DNA from: Sphingopyxis sp. GW247-27LB
Lineage (GTDB): Bacteria > Pseudomonadota > Alphaproteobacteria > Sphingomonadales > Sphingomonadaceae
Direction of reading: 5' to 3'
DNA: 53,078 bases
NCBI RefSeq assembly: GCF_002277025.1
Contig: NZ_NIWD01000011.1
Location: 1,279 to 54,356, forward strand
The notes beneath the pieces are model-generated. The model ran no database searches. It was not told the DNA's origin and saw nothing but the letters and a program-made list of their open reading frames with translations. A program made the translations under genes and the position numbers. Of this stretch, positions 29,695-38,189 are shown piece after piece. The stretch's first letter is position 1; the number at the start of each line of letters is the position of its first letter.

Positions 29695-31533
29695 ATGAAA
29701 CTCGCATTTATCGAACATGACAAGCTGTTCGTCGACAAAACGAACATGCACTATGGACGCAAAGCGCCGGACGTGTCCGACATTCAGCCGTCCATTCGCA
29801 AGCGCGGCGTCCTGATTCCGCTTGTCGTCCGGCCCGCCGTCCATGACCATAATGATGACCGGCAAGGCATCGTCGGCGGTCGGCGGCGCTGGATAGCCAA
29901 CGGCAATGTTCTTGCCGAAGGCATCGACCACGGCCCCTTGCCGTGCGCCATCCTCGAGGAAGGCGACGACGCCGCCGCCATCGAGGCGTCGATGATCGAG
30001 AACTTCCAGCGGCTCGACCCCGACGAGGTGACGCGCTGGGAAACCTTCGCGAAGCTGGTCAGGGAAGGCCGCGATACGGCCGACATTGCGGAGACGTTCG
30101 GCATCCCCGAATTGATGGTGGCGCGCAGCCTTGCGCTCGGCAATCTCTTGCCGCGCATCCGCAATCTCTATCGCGCCGACAAGATCGACCGCGCGTCTAT
30201 CCAACACCTGACCTTGGCGAGCAGGAAGCAGCAAACGGTATGGCTGGCGCTGTTCAACGACCCGAAGCAATGGACGCCGAGGGGCCGCCAACTCAAGGAA
30301 TGGCTGTTCGGCGGCGCGTGCATCCCCGTCAAAAACGCTCTGTTCGACACCGAGAACATCAAGGGCATCAAGCCCGACCTGTTCGACGAGGACAGCTATT
30401 TCGCGGACGTGCGGGACTTTTGGACCGCGCAGAACGCGGCCATCGACGCGCGCCGCGATGCCTATCTGGACGCGGGATGGAGCGATGTTGTCATCATTCC
30501 GCCCGGTGAGATATTTCGGTCCTACGAGTTCGCCAAGGCTGGCAAGCAGAAGGGCGGGCGCGTCTATATCAAGGCCCATCCGAACGGCGAGGTCGAGTTT
30601 CACGAGGGCTATGTCACCGAGAAGGAGGCGAAGAAGATCGCCAAGGGTGAAGCGGTCGATACCGGGCTGAAAGCGCCGCGACCGGAGATAACGGGGACGA
30701 TGCAAAACTATATCGACCTGCACCGCCATGCCGCCGCGCGCGCGGCGCTGACCCGCCATCCCAAGGTCGCGTTGCGACTTATGGTCGCCCATGCCGTCAT
30801 TGGTTCGTCGCTCTGGAATCTTCGACACGACTGGCAGCGCGCGAATAATGATGCGGTGCGCGAGTCCTTTGAGACGTGCAAAGGTGAAACGGAGTTTGAC
30901 GCCAAGCGCCGCGCCGTTCTCGCATTGCTCGGCTTCGACCCGGAGCGCAAAATAGTGGTTGCCCAATTCGACACCGGGCGCGGCGACGAAAGCGGTCTTG
31001 TCGCCTTGTTCCTTCGCTTGCTCGAATTGCCGGAGCGCGCCGTCATGGACGTGCTTATGATCGTCATGGGCGAAACGCTGGCGGTCGGCAGCGCGGCGGT
31101 CGAGGCCGTCGGCGGCGAAATCGGCGTCGATATGGCCCGCTATTGGCAGGCCGACGACGCCTTTTTCGAGTGCGTTCGCGACCGCGAGGTCTTGACGCAG
31201 ATCGTCGCGGAGGTCGCGGGCGATACCGTCGCGGCGGCGAATGCAAACGAGAAGGCCGCGACGATGAAGCGCATCGTCCGCGACCATCTGGACGGCGCGA
31301 ACGGACGCGCGAAGGTTGAGGGCTGGACGCCGAAATGGCTGGCGTTCCCGCCCGCCGCCTACACGGCGCGCGGCGGCGTCGGCACAGTCGAAAAGGCCGC
31401 GCTGGTCGCAGCGGCGCGCGCCGAACTTGCGCCGAAGCCGGCCGATCCCGGCGCGGTCGTCGCCTTGCCCGCGCCCAAGAAGCCGAAGCGCAGGAAGCCC
31501 GCAGCGTCGCAGCCGGAGCGCGAAGCGGCGTAA
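29695..31533 (+). CDS. ParB/RepB-like nuclease-domain protein
   Basis: A 612-aa protein. The N-terminal ~110 residues form a ParB N-terminal domain (DIQPSIRKRGVLIPLVVRP, the GGRRRW box, EASMIENFQRLDPDEV). A ParB-type HTH region follows (TADIAETFGIPELMVARSLA). The long C-terminal part is helical, ending in a basic tail. ParB-like proteins this size on conjugative elements sit next to ArdC/DUF2958 and probably act in DNA segregation, transcription control or nicking; no ParA partner is visible here. Start ATG 29695 gives MKLAFIEHD, with GAAAGGTGACG upstream. The large open frame on the opposite strand is a codon-bias shadow. Confidence 0.85.
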   Translation: MKLAFIEHDKLFVDKTNMHYGRKAPDVSDIQPSIRKRGVLIPLVVRPAVHDHNDDRQGIVGGRRRWIANGNVLAEGIDHGPLPCAILEEGDDAAAIEASMIENFQRLDPDEVTRWETFAKLVREGRDTADIAETFGIPELMVARSLALGNLLPRIRNLYRADKIDRASIQHLTLASRKQQTVWLALFNDPKQWTPRGRQLKEWLFGGACIPVKNALFDTENIKGIKPDLFDEDSYFADVRDFWTAQNAAIDARRDAYLDAGWSDVVIIPPGEIFRSYEFAKAGKQKGGRVYIKAHPNGEVEFHEGYVTEKEAKKIAKGEAVDTGLKAPRPEITGTMQNYIDLHRHAAARAALTRHPKVALRLMVAHAVIGSSLWNLRHDWQRANNDAVRESFETCKGETEFDAKRRAVLALLGFDPERKIVVAQFDTGRGDESGLVALFLRLLELPERAVMDVLMIVMGETLAVGSAAVEAVGGEIGVDMARYWQADDAFFECVRDREVLTQIVAEVAGDTVAAANANEKAATMKRIVRDHLDGANGRAKVEGWTPKWLAFPPAAYTARGGVGTVEKAALVAAARAELAPKPADPGAVVALPAPKKPKRRKPAASQPEREAA

Positions 31534-31595
31534 GATTGAGCGGGCGACGGCAAGCCCGCCGCCCGCTCTTTTCGTCCCCGTCATCCCTAATCAGG

Positions 31596-31628
31596 GCCGC
31601 GCGCTACGCATGGCGCGCGGCTTTTTTT
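31596..31628 (+). terminator. Rho-independent terminator after the ParB-like gene
   Basis: GCCGCGCGC (31596-31604) and GCGCGCGGC (31613-31621) are perfect complements with an 8-nt loop, followed by seven T. It separates the ardC-parB transcript from the relaxase region. Confidence 0.9.
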
Positions 31629-31664
31629 GTGCGCGTGAAACACGCACAAAATGACTCTTTCCCG

Positions 31665-31874
31665 ATGCCCTGGCGCACGCTTTCGGCGCTGGTTTCAGGA
31701 CGCAAGGAAAGCGATTTATGGCGCGCTTCGCGCGCATTTTTCATGTCGGAAATCCGCGCGGCGGGGCCGCACGGATTGGCAGGATTCGGGGCATGGTGGA
31801 GGCAGGAAACGGCAGGGGGGACCGATAGGGAGCTATGGCAAGATATAAAGCTACGGCACCCCCGGTTGCCGTAA
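31665..31874 (+). CDS. Possible small protein upstream of the relaxase
   Basis: A 69-aa frame starting MPWRTLSALVSGRKESDLW, with SRAFFMSEIRAAGPHGLAG and WWRQETAGGTDRELWQDIKL further on. The amphipathic, Trp-rich content is protein-like. No clear ribosome binding site. It lies between a strong terminator and the relaxase, where small relaxosome accessory genes can occur, but the same DNA also holds several inverted repeats that may be oriT. Low certainty. Confidence 0.3.
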   Translation: MPWRTLSALVSGRKESDLWRASRAFFMSEIRAAGPHGLAGFGAWWRQETAGGTDRELWQDIKLRHPRLP

Positions 31875-31988
31875 CTATTTGTCTGCACATCGTTTTTAGG
31901 CAGAAGAGAACAGTGCCGCCCTGCTGGCGACAGTGCCAAGGGGCCGAAAATCGGCGGTTTTCCGCCATATCCGGCGGCACCGATTTTC
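31852..31988. other. Candidate oriT region with inverted repeats before the relaxase gene
   Basis: TACGGCA (31852-31858) and TGCCGTA (31867-31873) form a perfect 7-bp dyad. GAAAATCGG (31946-31954) and CCGATTTTC (31980-31988) form a 9-bp dyad enclosing further GGCGG/CCGCC repeats. Transfer origins usually lie just upstream of their relaxase gene and contain such repeats next to nic. No known nic consensus for this relaxase family could be matched, so the nick site is not assigned. Confidence 0.45.
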
Positions 31989-32043
31989 ATATGTCCGGGC
32001 CGCGCCCATGATCGCGCTTCCTCTCCCCAAATGGACGCCGCCC

Positions 32044-34032
32044 ATGTCCACCGAAGATGATTTTGAACCGCGGCTTGGCCGCATTGGCGACAAGGGCCAG
32101 AAGCTCCGCCCGCGCAAGTTTCTCTCGCGCGTCATCGCCGCCGCCAATCTGGCGCGCGGCGGCGCACCCGATCGTGCGCGGCAGTCGGCGTTCACCGGCA
32201 GCCGCATCGGGCGCGGGGCGGGCGTCGGCCGCGTCCTGTCATCGCGCGACCGTTTCGCCGCGTTTCGCCAGCGCCGCGTGATCGTCAAGGTTCGCACCGT
32301 CAAGCTGGGCGGCAACGGCTTCGAGGTCGCCAAGGCCCATCTGCGCTACGTCGAGCGCGACGGCACGACGCGCGAGGGCGGACGCGGGCAACTCTATAGC
32401 GCGGACAGCGACGCGGTGGACCGCAATGCCTGGCTCGAACCTGCGAAGGACGATCGCCACCAATTCCGTTTCATCGTCAGCGCCGAGGACGGCATGGAAT
32501 ATGACGACCTAAAGCCGCTGACCCGGCGCCTCATGCAGCGCGTCGAAGAGGACTTGGGAACGAAGCTCGATTGGGTCGCGGTCGATCACTACAATACCGG
32601 CCACCCGCATACCCATATCATCGTGCGCGGGAAGGACGAGCGCGGCGCCGATCTTGTCATTGCACGCGACTATATCAGCCACGGCCTGCGCGAGCGCGCT
32701 TGCGAGTTGGTCGACCTCGACCTTGGCCCCCGCACCGACCATGCCATCGAGCAGCGGCTTCGCGCCGAGGTAGATCAGGAGCGGTTGACCAGCATCGACC
32801 GCGCGATGCTCCGCGAGGCCGACAAGGATATTCTTGTCAGTTCGGGCGCGCGCGGGGCGTTCGATCAGGCACTTCGCATGGGGCGGCTCAAGAAGCTGGA
32901 ACGTCTCGGGCTGGCGACGCGGCACGGCACGGCGCATTGGCGGCTCGCCCCCGATCTTGCCGACACGCTCCGCCGCATGGGCGAGCGGGGCGATATTATC
33001 CGCACCATGCAGCGCGCCTATGCGGCGCGCGGGAGCGCGCCCGCGCTGGTCGATCAGGTCATCTATGACCCGACCGCGGCCGATGCTCGCCCGCTTGTCG
33101 GGCGCGTCGTCGAGCGCGGCCTGTCGGACGAATATGCCGACCGCCATTATGTCATCGTCGAGGCGATCGACGGCCGCAGTCATTATGTCGAGATCGGCAA
33201 CGGCTATGCCGTCAGCCCGATCCCCAAAGACGCGATCATCGAGATCGGACCGCGCAGCGGCGGCGGCGTTCGTCCCGTCGATCGCACCATTGCCGAGGTC
33301 GCCGCCGCCAATGGCGGGCGCTACACGATCGACGCGCATTTGCGGCACGACCCGACCGCGAGCGAGCGGTTTGCAGAAACTCATGTCCGCAGGCTCGAAG
33401 CCATGCGCCGCGTGACCCGCAGCGTCGAACGCGAACCCGATGGGAGCTGGATCATCACGCTCGATCATCTGGACAAGGTGGAGCAGTTCGAGGCGCGCCA
33501 GCTTCGCGACCGTCCCGTCACCGTCGAAACGCTGTCGGCCGTGCCGCTCGACAAGCTGCCGGGGGCCGAGGCCGCGACATGGCTCGACCGGGAATTGGTT
33601 GCCGATAATCCGGCGCCGCTTCGCGATGCCGGTTTCGGGCGCGAGGTTCGCGCCGCGCAGACCTTGCGACGGCAATGGCTGGTCGCCGAGCAGCTTGCCG
33701 ATGAACAGGACGGGCGAACCGTCTATCGCCGCAACATGCTCGCTTCCCTACAGCGCCGCGAATTGCTCCGCGTAGCGGACCAGCTATCGGGCGAGATCGG
33801 CAAGCCCTTCGCCGAAGCCCGCCCGCAGGAGCCGATACAGGGCCGGTTGGTCCGCGCCGTCGATATGACGAGCGGGCGGCAAGCCCTGGTCGAGCGGTCG
33901 CGCGATTTTGTTCTGGTTCCGTGGCGTCCGGTGATGGAACGGCATATCGGCAAGACCGTGTCGGGCATCATGCGCGACGGCGGCATAAGCTGGACGTTCG
34001 GGCGGCAGCGTAGCGGGCCGAGCATTTCGTGA
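32044..34032 (+). CDS. RlxS/DUF3363 relaxase (MOBP, VirD2-like)
   Basis: A 662-aa relaxase. A VirD2-like N-terminal half includes HQFRFIVSAEDGMEYDDL, the metal-binding HxH region VDHYNTGHPHTHIIVRG, and YVERDG further upstream. The long DUF3363 C-terminal half follows (KLERLGLATRHGTAHWRLAP through to DGGISWTFGR). It nicks oriT and pilots the transferred strand. The start at ATG 32044 (MSTEDDFEPRLG) matches the usual family N-terminus; ATG 32008 is an alternative and the frame stays open back to 31933. In related elements the gene is close to traG; here about 9.7 kb of cargo separates them. Confidence 0.9.
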   Translation: MSTEDDFEPRLGRIGDKGQKLRPRKFLSRVIAAANLARGGAPDRARQSAFTGSRIGRGAGVGRVLSSRDRFAAFRQRRVIVKVRTVKLGGNGFEVAKAHLRYVERDGTTREGGRGQLYSADSDAVDRNAWLEPAKDDRHQFRFIVSAEDGMEYDDLKPLTRRLMQRVEEDLGTKLDWVAVDHYNTGHPHTHIIVRGKDERGADLVIARDYISHGLRERACELVDLDLGPRTDHAIEQRLRAEVDQERLTSIDRAMLREADKDILVSSGARGAFDQALRMGRLKKLERLGLATRHGTAHWRLAPDLADTLRRMGERGDIIRTMQRAYAARGSAPALVDQVIYDPTAADARPLVGRVVERGLSDEYADRHYVIVEAIDGRSHYVEIGNGYAVSPIPKDAIIEIGPRSGGGVRPVDRTIAEVAAANGGRYTIDAHLRHDPTASERFAETHVRRLEAMRRVTRSVEREPDGSWIITLDHLDKVEQFEARQLRDRPVTVETLSAVPLDKLPGAEAATWLDRELVADNPAPLRDAGFGREVRAAQTLRRQWLVAEQLADEQDGRTVYRRNMLASLQRRELLRVADQLSGEIGKPFAEARPQEPIQGRLVRAVDMTSGRQALVERSRDFVLVPWRPVMERHIGKTVSGIMRDGGISWTFGRQRSGPSIS

Positions 34033-34381
34033 CCGATATAGGGAAACTCTGGCCGATTCCGGTCAGGCGGCTTTCGGGACACGAGCCCTCGATAGCTGAC
34101 ACTCGCCGGCGGCAAATTGGCTATCCAATATCTGACGATGTTCTTTCTCCCGTTTAGGCGAGAACCTAGAAGAGCCAAGGTCTACATGCGAAGATATCGG
34201 TCCGTCTGGACGCGTCATGCGCAGTACAAAAGGCCCGGCTGTCTAAAGGAGAACTTTTAATTCTGTACATGAAGCGAAAGCCGGGGACTATGGTACACTC
34301 TGGTCTCAACATGGGGGCATTCACATGCGCGCTTCTTTGCTCCTGCACCACGTCCCGTCAGGCGGGCTGTGAGGCAGGTCG
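34033..34381. other. Non-coding gap after the relaxase gene
   Basis: A stretch of 349 bp with lower GC than the backbone. I see no supported gene; a short frame from ATG 34269 has no recognisable content. This is the left junction of the cargo inserted between relaxase and coupling-protein genes. GAGGCAGG near 34370 serves as ribosome binding site of the next gene. Confidence 0.5.
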
Positions 34382-35683
34382 ATGGCACTCAAACTTCACA
34401 CGTGGACGCGCGTCACTCGCATCGAACTCCAGAATCTTGCGGTAAACATCGGAAAAGCCGCGATTGCCGACATTAGTAATTGGCCTGATTCAGGTGAAGG
34501 TCGCGCGGTCAAAGCTGCGACCGAGCGGATGATGCGACTGCTGGATTCCACACTCGATCGGAGCGGCCTCGACTATGCTTTCGGTAATCTGCACGAGGTG
34601 TTGCACGAACTGAAAGGCATCGAAGCCAACAGCTATTTCAGAAACCGTATTTCACGGCAAAGACATGTCGAGAAGGGCGGCGGCGTGCGCCCGTTCGATG
34701 AGATCGTTGCCGATCAAATCGCTCGGTTCAACAGATTTGTCCAAGATAATCGCCCAACGTCGGACAAAGATCTGGGTAAGTCCGAACCGATCTCTGACGA
34801 TCGATCGCCGCCCGCTGTCCGCCGTGCACGCGCCGGTGCGGTCGACGAGCTTTCTCGCATAACGCCGGAACAGCAAGCCGGTCCGCTTCAGTTTGAGATT
34901 CGAGACGGCGTTTTGCATGTAAAGGAGCAGACGGCGTTTGCCGTGCCCGAAGATCGCGACAATGTGGCTCACGCCCGCCGCGCGCTGGAAGACAGCGCAG
35001 ACGCGCTTCTCGTCGCACTCTCCGAATCCAATTGCGACCCTCGTCTGATCGAAGCGGTCGAAGAAATTCAGAAAATCATTATATCGGGGGCAGATGTCAT
35101 CCGGCTGGGCTTGGTCAACTTCACTTGCGACCACCTGTTTATACGCTTCGCCGAGGAAATTCCGGACGTCGCCGCTGCACGGTTTCAGGGCTTCAGCATG
35201 GGTATTGGGCTGTACGTCGCCCAGTTTCCGGAATGGCTTCGCTTTACCGAAAATGCGGCCAAAGCTGATGTTGAGGCCGACGACGTCAACCGCACATTAG
35301 CCGTCGGGCACGCCTTGATCCCCGAGCTCCGTACCGCGACAGGCTTGATCGATCCGCAGGTACCGAAATCGATCGAGCTGATTTTGGAGGCATTGCGCAA
35401 TCCCAACCAATCTTCGCGGCGTGCGCTCTACGGCGCTATCCGAACGTTAGAGAACTTGTTCGCAAAGATATTCGCAGGATTCGGCGGGATCATTGGGTCC
35501 GTCTCGGACGGTGTCAACGCGGGAACGAAGCGCGCTACCAGCATCATAGTGACGACGGGTCTGCTTGTTGGGGCAGCGCACTTGGCCGCTAGCCTCTCCC
35601 CTACCGCTGAACGCGTAGTAAAAGCAAATTGGCTAAAGCACGCCGCCGAACTGGTTAAAAACGGACTTAAAGAAGCGGAATAA
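34382..35683 (+). CDS. Unrecognised 433-aa protein with a C-terminal membrane segment
   Basis: No family recognised. The protein is mainly helical and acidic: an N-terminal region (about 1-110) with FGNLHEVLHELKGIEANSYF, a Ser/Pro/Arg-rich linker (about 125-150), then a middle domain beginning QFEIRDGVLHVKEQ and containing ALEDSADALLVALSESNCDP. Near the end are a Gly/Phe-rich stretch (AKIFAGFGGIIGSVSDGV) and one likely membrane helix (SIIVTTGLLVGAAHLAASL). GC and codon use differ from the backbone, a sign of transfer. It is convergent with the CBASS/OLD operon and may be part of the same defence cargo; that is inference. Confidence 0.6.
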   Translation: MALKLHTWTRVTRIELQNLAVNIGKAAIADISNWPDSGEGRAVKAATERMMRLLDSTLDRSGLDYAFGNLHEVLHELKGIEANSYFRNRISRQRHVEKGGGVRPFDEIVADQIARFNRFVQDNRPTSDKDLGKSEPISDDRSPPAVRRARAGAVDELSRITPEQQAGPLQFEIRDGVLHVKEQTAFAVPEDRDNVAHARRALEDSADALLVALSESNCDPRLIEAVEEIQKIIISGADVIRLGLVNFTCDHLFIRFAEEIPDVAAARFQGFSMGIGLYVAQFPEWLRFTENAAKADVEADDVNRTLAVGHALIPELRTATGLIDPQVPKSIELILEALRNPNQSSRRALYGAIRTLENLFAKIFAGFGGIIGSVSDGVNAGTKRATSIIVTTGLLVGAAHLAASLSPTAERVVKANWLKHAAELVKNGLKEAE

Positions 35684-35790
35684 CCACCAGCGCTTTAGCG
35701 ATGTTAAGCGAGACATCGAGAACATTGCTTTTACTCGATCGGAACCCTCAAGCCCACGTTCAACATTATACTGGCGGCATGCCGGGCCAT

Positions 35791-36690
35791 TCAATCGATC
35801 CCGATCTGGCGCAGCAATACTTCGGCAGCGAGATTCATATCCTGCTCCATGTCATCGCGTAAACGATCGTAGATCATCGGAAAAATGAGCGGATTTCCGA
35901 CGCGTCGCTGAAAAATGCTGTTCTGGAATTCGCGCGACCGTCGGGTGCATTCGTCGGTGGGACAATCGCCGAGCACAATGAGTTCCCATAAAGCATCCGC
36001 CTCGGATTTTGTCGTCCTTTGCGCCTCGGCCGCATCGCGCTGCCGAAACGCTTCGCGAATAGCCCAGCCGACGATCGGGGTCGCCGGCGCGAGGATTGTC
36101 GCGACGAAATCGGCAAAGTCCAGCTTTACTGCGAGACCGGCAACGACGAGCGCCGCAACGACCAGGAATGCTCCAAGGAAAAGATAACGGCCATAGTCTT
36201 CGCGAAGCTTGGCATCGTACCATAGGTTCGTGCGCTGGCAGACGACGCGGGCAACATGGATCGGCGCCTTGCCGACGATAACGGGATACCAGTTTTCGAG
36301 CTTCGCCTCCCCCTTCGGCCATCGGCGGTCCGCATTGGCGACCACTTCGGGATCGACCGGTTTCCCGGTAGCGAAGCGGTTCCAAGGCATTTCGAGTAGC
36401 GCGCAATCAAACGCCTCGCAAACGAGCGCCGCGGTCTTCAGCCCCTTCTTCAAAGACCGGTCGATGAGGCCGATATCGAGAAGCACCAGTGCGAGCGACA
36501 GCGCCGCGACGGCGGGACGGGTTGCGGGTGCCAATAGCCCGACGATCGCGCAAATGACGGGCACGACAACGGTGCAGCAGAGTTGCGCCTTCTGCATGAT
36601 GACCGCACGCCGGTAGATTTCGGAGCGAGCCCGCAAAAGGCGCATCATCTCGCGCGAATTCTGGCGCTCGGGGATCGTGTTGCCGGTCAT
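35791..36690 (-). CDS. S-4TM family membrane effector of CBASS
   Basis: A 299-aa protein matching the S-4TM pattern. Two helices lie near residues 30-78 (LCCTVVVPVICAIVGLLAPA, VAALSLALVLLDIGLI) and two near 175-225 (YLFLGAFLVVAALVVAGLAV, FVATILAPATPIVGWAI), with a soluble middle and a conserved C-terminus (SREFQNSIFQRRVGNPLIFP). S-4TM proteins are predicted pore-forming effectors switched on by cyclic nucleotides made by a neighbouring CD-NTase. ATG 36690 overlaps the CD-NTase stop by 4 nt, so effector and sensor are co-translated. Confidence 0.8.
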   Translation of the reverse strand: MTGNTIPERQNSREMMRLLRARSEIYRRAVIMQKAQLCCTVVVPVICAIVGLLAPATRPAVAALSLALVLLDIGLIDRSLKKGLKTAALVCEAFDCALLEMPWNRFATGKPVDPEVVANADRRWPKGEAKLENWYPVIVGKAPIHVARVVCQRTNLWYDAKLREDYGRYLFLGAFLVVAALVVAGLAVKLDFADFVATILAPATPIVGWAIREAFRQRDAAEAQRTTKSEADALWELIVLGDCPTDECTRRSREFQNSIFQRRVGNPLIFPMIYDRLRDDMEQDMNLAAEVLLRQIGID

Positions 36691-38132
36691 TCTATCACCA
36701 CATTGAAAGGCGGGCTCTGCCCCACAAGCACGTCGTCGCGCACGCGAATTATAAATGCCTCTGCGATGTGGATACCGCGATACTGGAGTTCCTCCCAGCG
36801 CAGGCCTTGCCGCGTCGGCGCGTAGAATTTCCCGCGACCATTGTTGAGACGCAGCGCCATCGCGCCGGTGTTGGTGATGCGCCACTGCACGCGGAAGCCG
36901 TCGGGCACCGGCTGGCCGCCGTTGACGGTCGCCTCGAACCAGATCCCGCCGTCGCGGCTGACGATATCACCCGATCGCAGCAGCCGGTCGGGAGCGCTAT
37001 CGCGGCCGCGATGCCGCCGCGCAATGACGGCCACGTCGGTCGACACCACGGCTTCGCGGCGCCACGCCGGTTCCTCCATATGCGGCGGCCGATTGAAATT
37101 GCCCGGCAAGATCGAGAGGCCATATCGGCGAACGGCATCGACGATCCCGTCGAGATGCGCAGCCGTGGTGCTGAGCAGCGTCGCGATCAGCGACGTGCCC
37201 TCATTGATACTGGCCGCCGCAATGGCTGTTTCGCCCTTTGCGAATCCGTCACCAAAGATCTTCCGCCACGCGAGGATGCTCGCCGCCTTTCCTTCCATGT
37301 CATAGGCTTCGTCGATCCATCCGCGATATTTGTGAATGAAGGATCGAAAATTGGCATATTGGAGATCGGTCCACCCAGCGGCAAAATCCTCGGACCGCAA
37401 GTGGGGGTTCTCGACGCGGGGCTTCACGGGACGGGCTTGCAGCCAGTCGTCCAGCCGGCGCATCAGCGTCCGCAAGGTCGTCGGCACGTCGGCGAACGCT
37501 TCTGTGTCCTTGTCGTGGAAATCGATCTGCATCCCCAGGAGCGTGGTGAGTAGCACCGACGGGCAGGTGAAGGTCGTCTTGATATCGCGCAAATATTTGA
37601 GAAGCCGCGTGACTTTCCGAAAGCTGTTGGATCCCGACAACAGGTTCTTGTCGCGCAGCCAGACCGTGTAGTGCATGGGCTCGCTGTCTTCGAACTCGTC
37701 CGCCAACCGATTGCAGACCTCAAGGCTTCCAGCGTGCTTGCGATCCATGACGAGCGGCGCGATATCGATTTTTCGCTCGCCGGCGTAAGTCACGGTCACG
37801 CAATAATCCCAAGTCTTGCATTTGCTGCCATAGGTCGCGCTATCGGCGAAGGCTTCGCCAAGTTTTTTCACATAGTCCTTGGCCGTCCAGCCGCTGACGG
37901 GCGCGACCTTGACCAACAGGTCCGCGTCGAACTCGCCGCCGCTGAGCGGCCGGATGATCGTATCATGGGCCCAGCTTCCCTGCTCCTCGAACCCGCGCAC
38001 GCGCGGGTCCCACTCGCATTGGCGCACGAAGTCCTTGATCGCGTCCACGCTCTTTTCAAGCAGGCCGATCCGCGTCGCGTTGAGATTGACGGTATCCCGA
38101 AGAAAATCCGAAAATTGCGGAACGAGCTTCAT
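36687..38132 (-). CDS. CBASS CD-NTase (SMODS) with C-terminal AGS-C-type sensor domain
   Basis: A 481-aa protein. The N-terminal nucleotidyltransferase has G52-S53 in QGSWAHDTIIRP, the D69-x-D71 pair in GEFDADLLVKV, and the third catalytic Asp (D123) in KIDIAPLV. A helical core follows (VTRLLKYLRD...). The C-terminal ~130 residues (FEATVNGGQPVPDGFRVQWR, then GAMALRLNNGRG, then YRGIHIAEAFIIR) match the AGS-C domain fused or linked to SMODS enzymes. On infection it would make a cyclic di- or trinucleotide that opens the S-4TM effector. It lies 57 nt after the OLD nuclease gene in the same direction. Confidence 0.85.
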   Translation of the reverse strand: MKLVPQFSDFLRDTVNLNATRIGLLEKSVDAIKDFVRQCEWDPRVRGFEEQGSWAHDTIIRPLSGGEFDADLLVKVAPVSGWTAKDYVKKLGEAFADSATYGSKCKTWDYCVTVTYAGERKIDIAPLVMDRKHAGSLEVCNRLADEFEDSEPMHYTVWLRDKNLLSGSNSFRKVTRLLKYLRDIKTTFTCPSVLLTTLLGMQIDFHDKDTEAFADVPTTLRTLMRRLDDWLQARPVKPRVENPHLRSEDFAAGWTDLQYANFRSFIHKYRGWIDEAYDMEGKAASILAWRKIFGDGFAKGETAIAAASINEGTSLIATLLSTTAAHLDGIVDAVRRYGLSILPGNFNRPPHMEEPAWRREAVVSTDVAVIARRHRGRDSAPDRLLRSGDIVSRDGGIWFEATVNGGQPVPDGFRVQWRITNTGAMALRLNNGRGKFYAPTRQGLRWEELQYRGIHIAEAFIIRVRDDVLVGQSPPFNVVIE

Positions 38133-38189
38133 AAATGATCCAGGTGAAGTACAGCGCGGCGGCAGGTCACAAAAAAAATTTCCTGACGA

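Noticed and set aside
29677..31584. 635-codon open frame on the minus strand opposite the ParB-like gene
   Set aside because: It mirrors the codon bias of the plus-strand gene, has no domain-like content, and the plus strand encodes a clear ParB N-terminal domain.
32509..33675. 388-codon open frame on the minus strand opposite the relaxase
   Set aside because: Codon-bias shadow of the relaxase, which carries the HxH motif and DUF3363 region on the plus strand.
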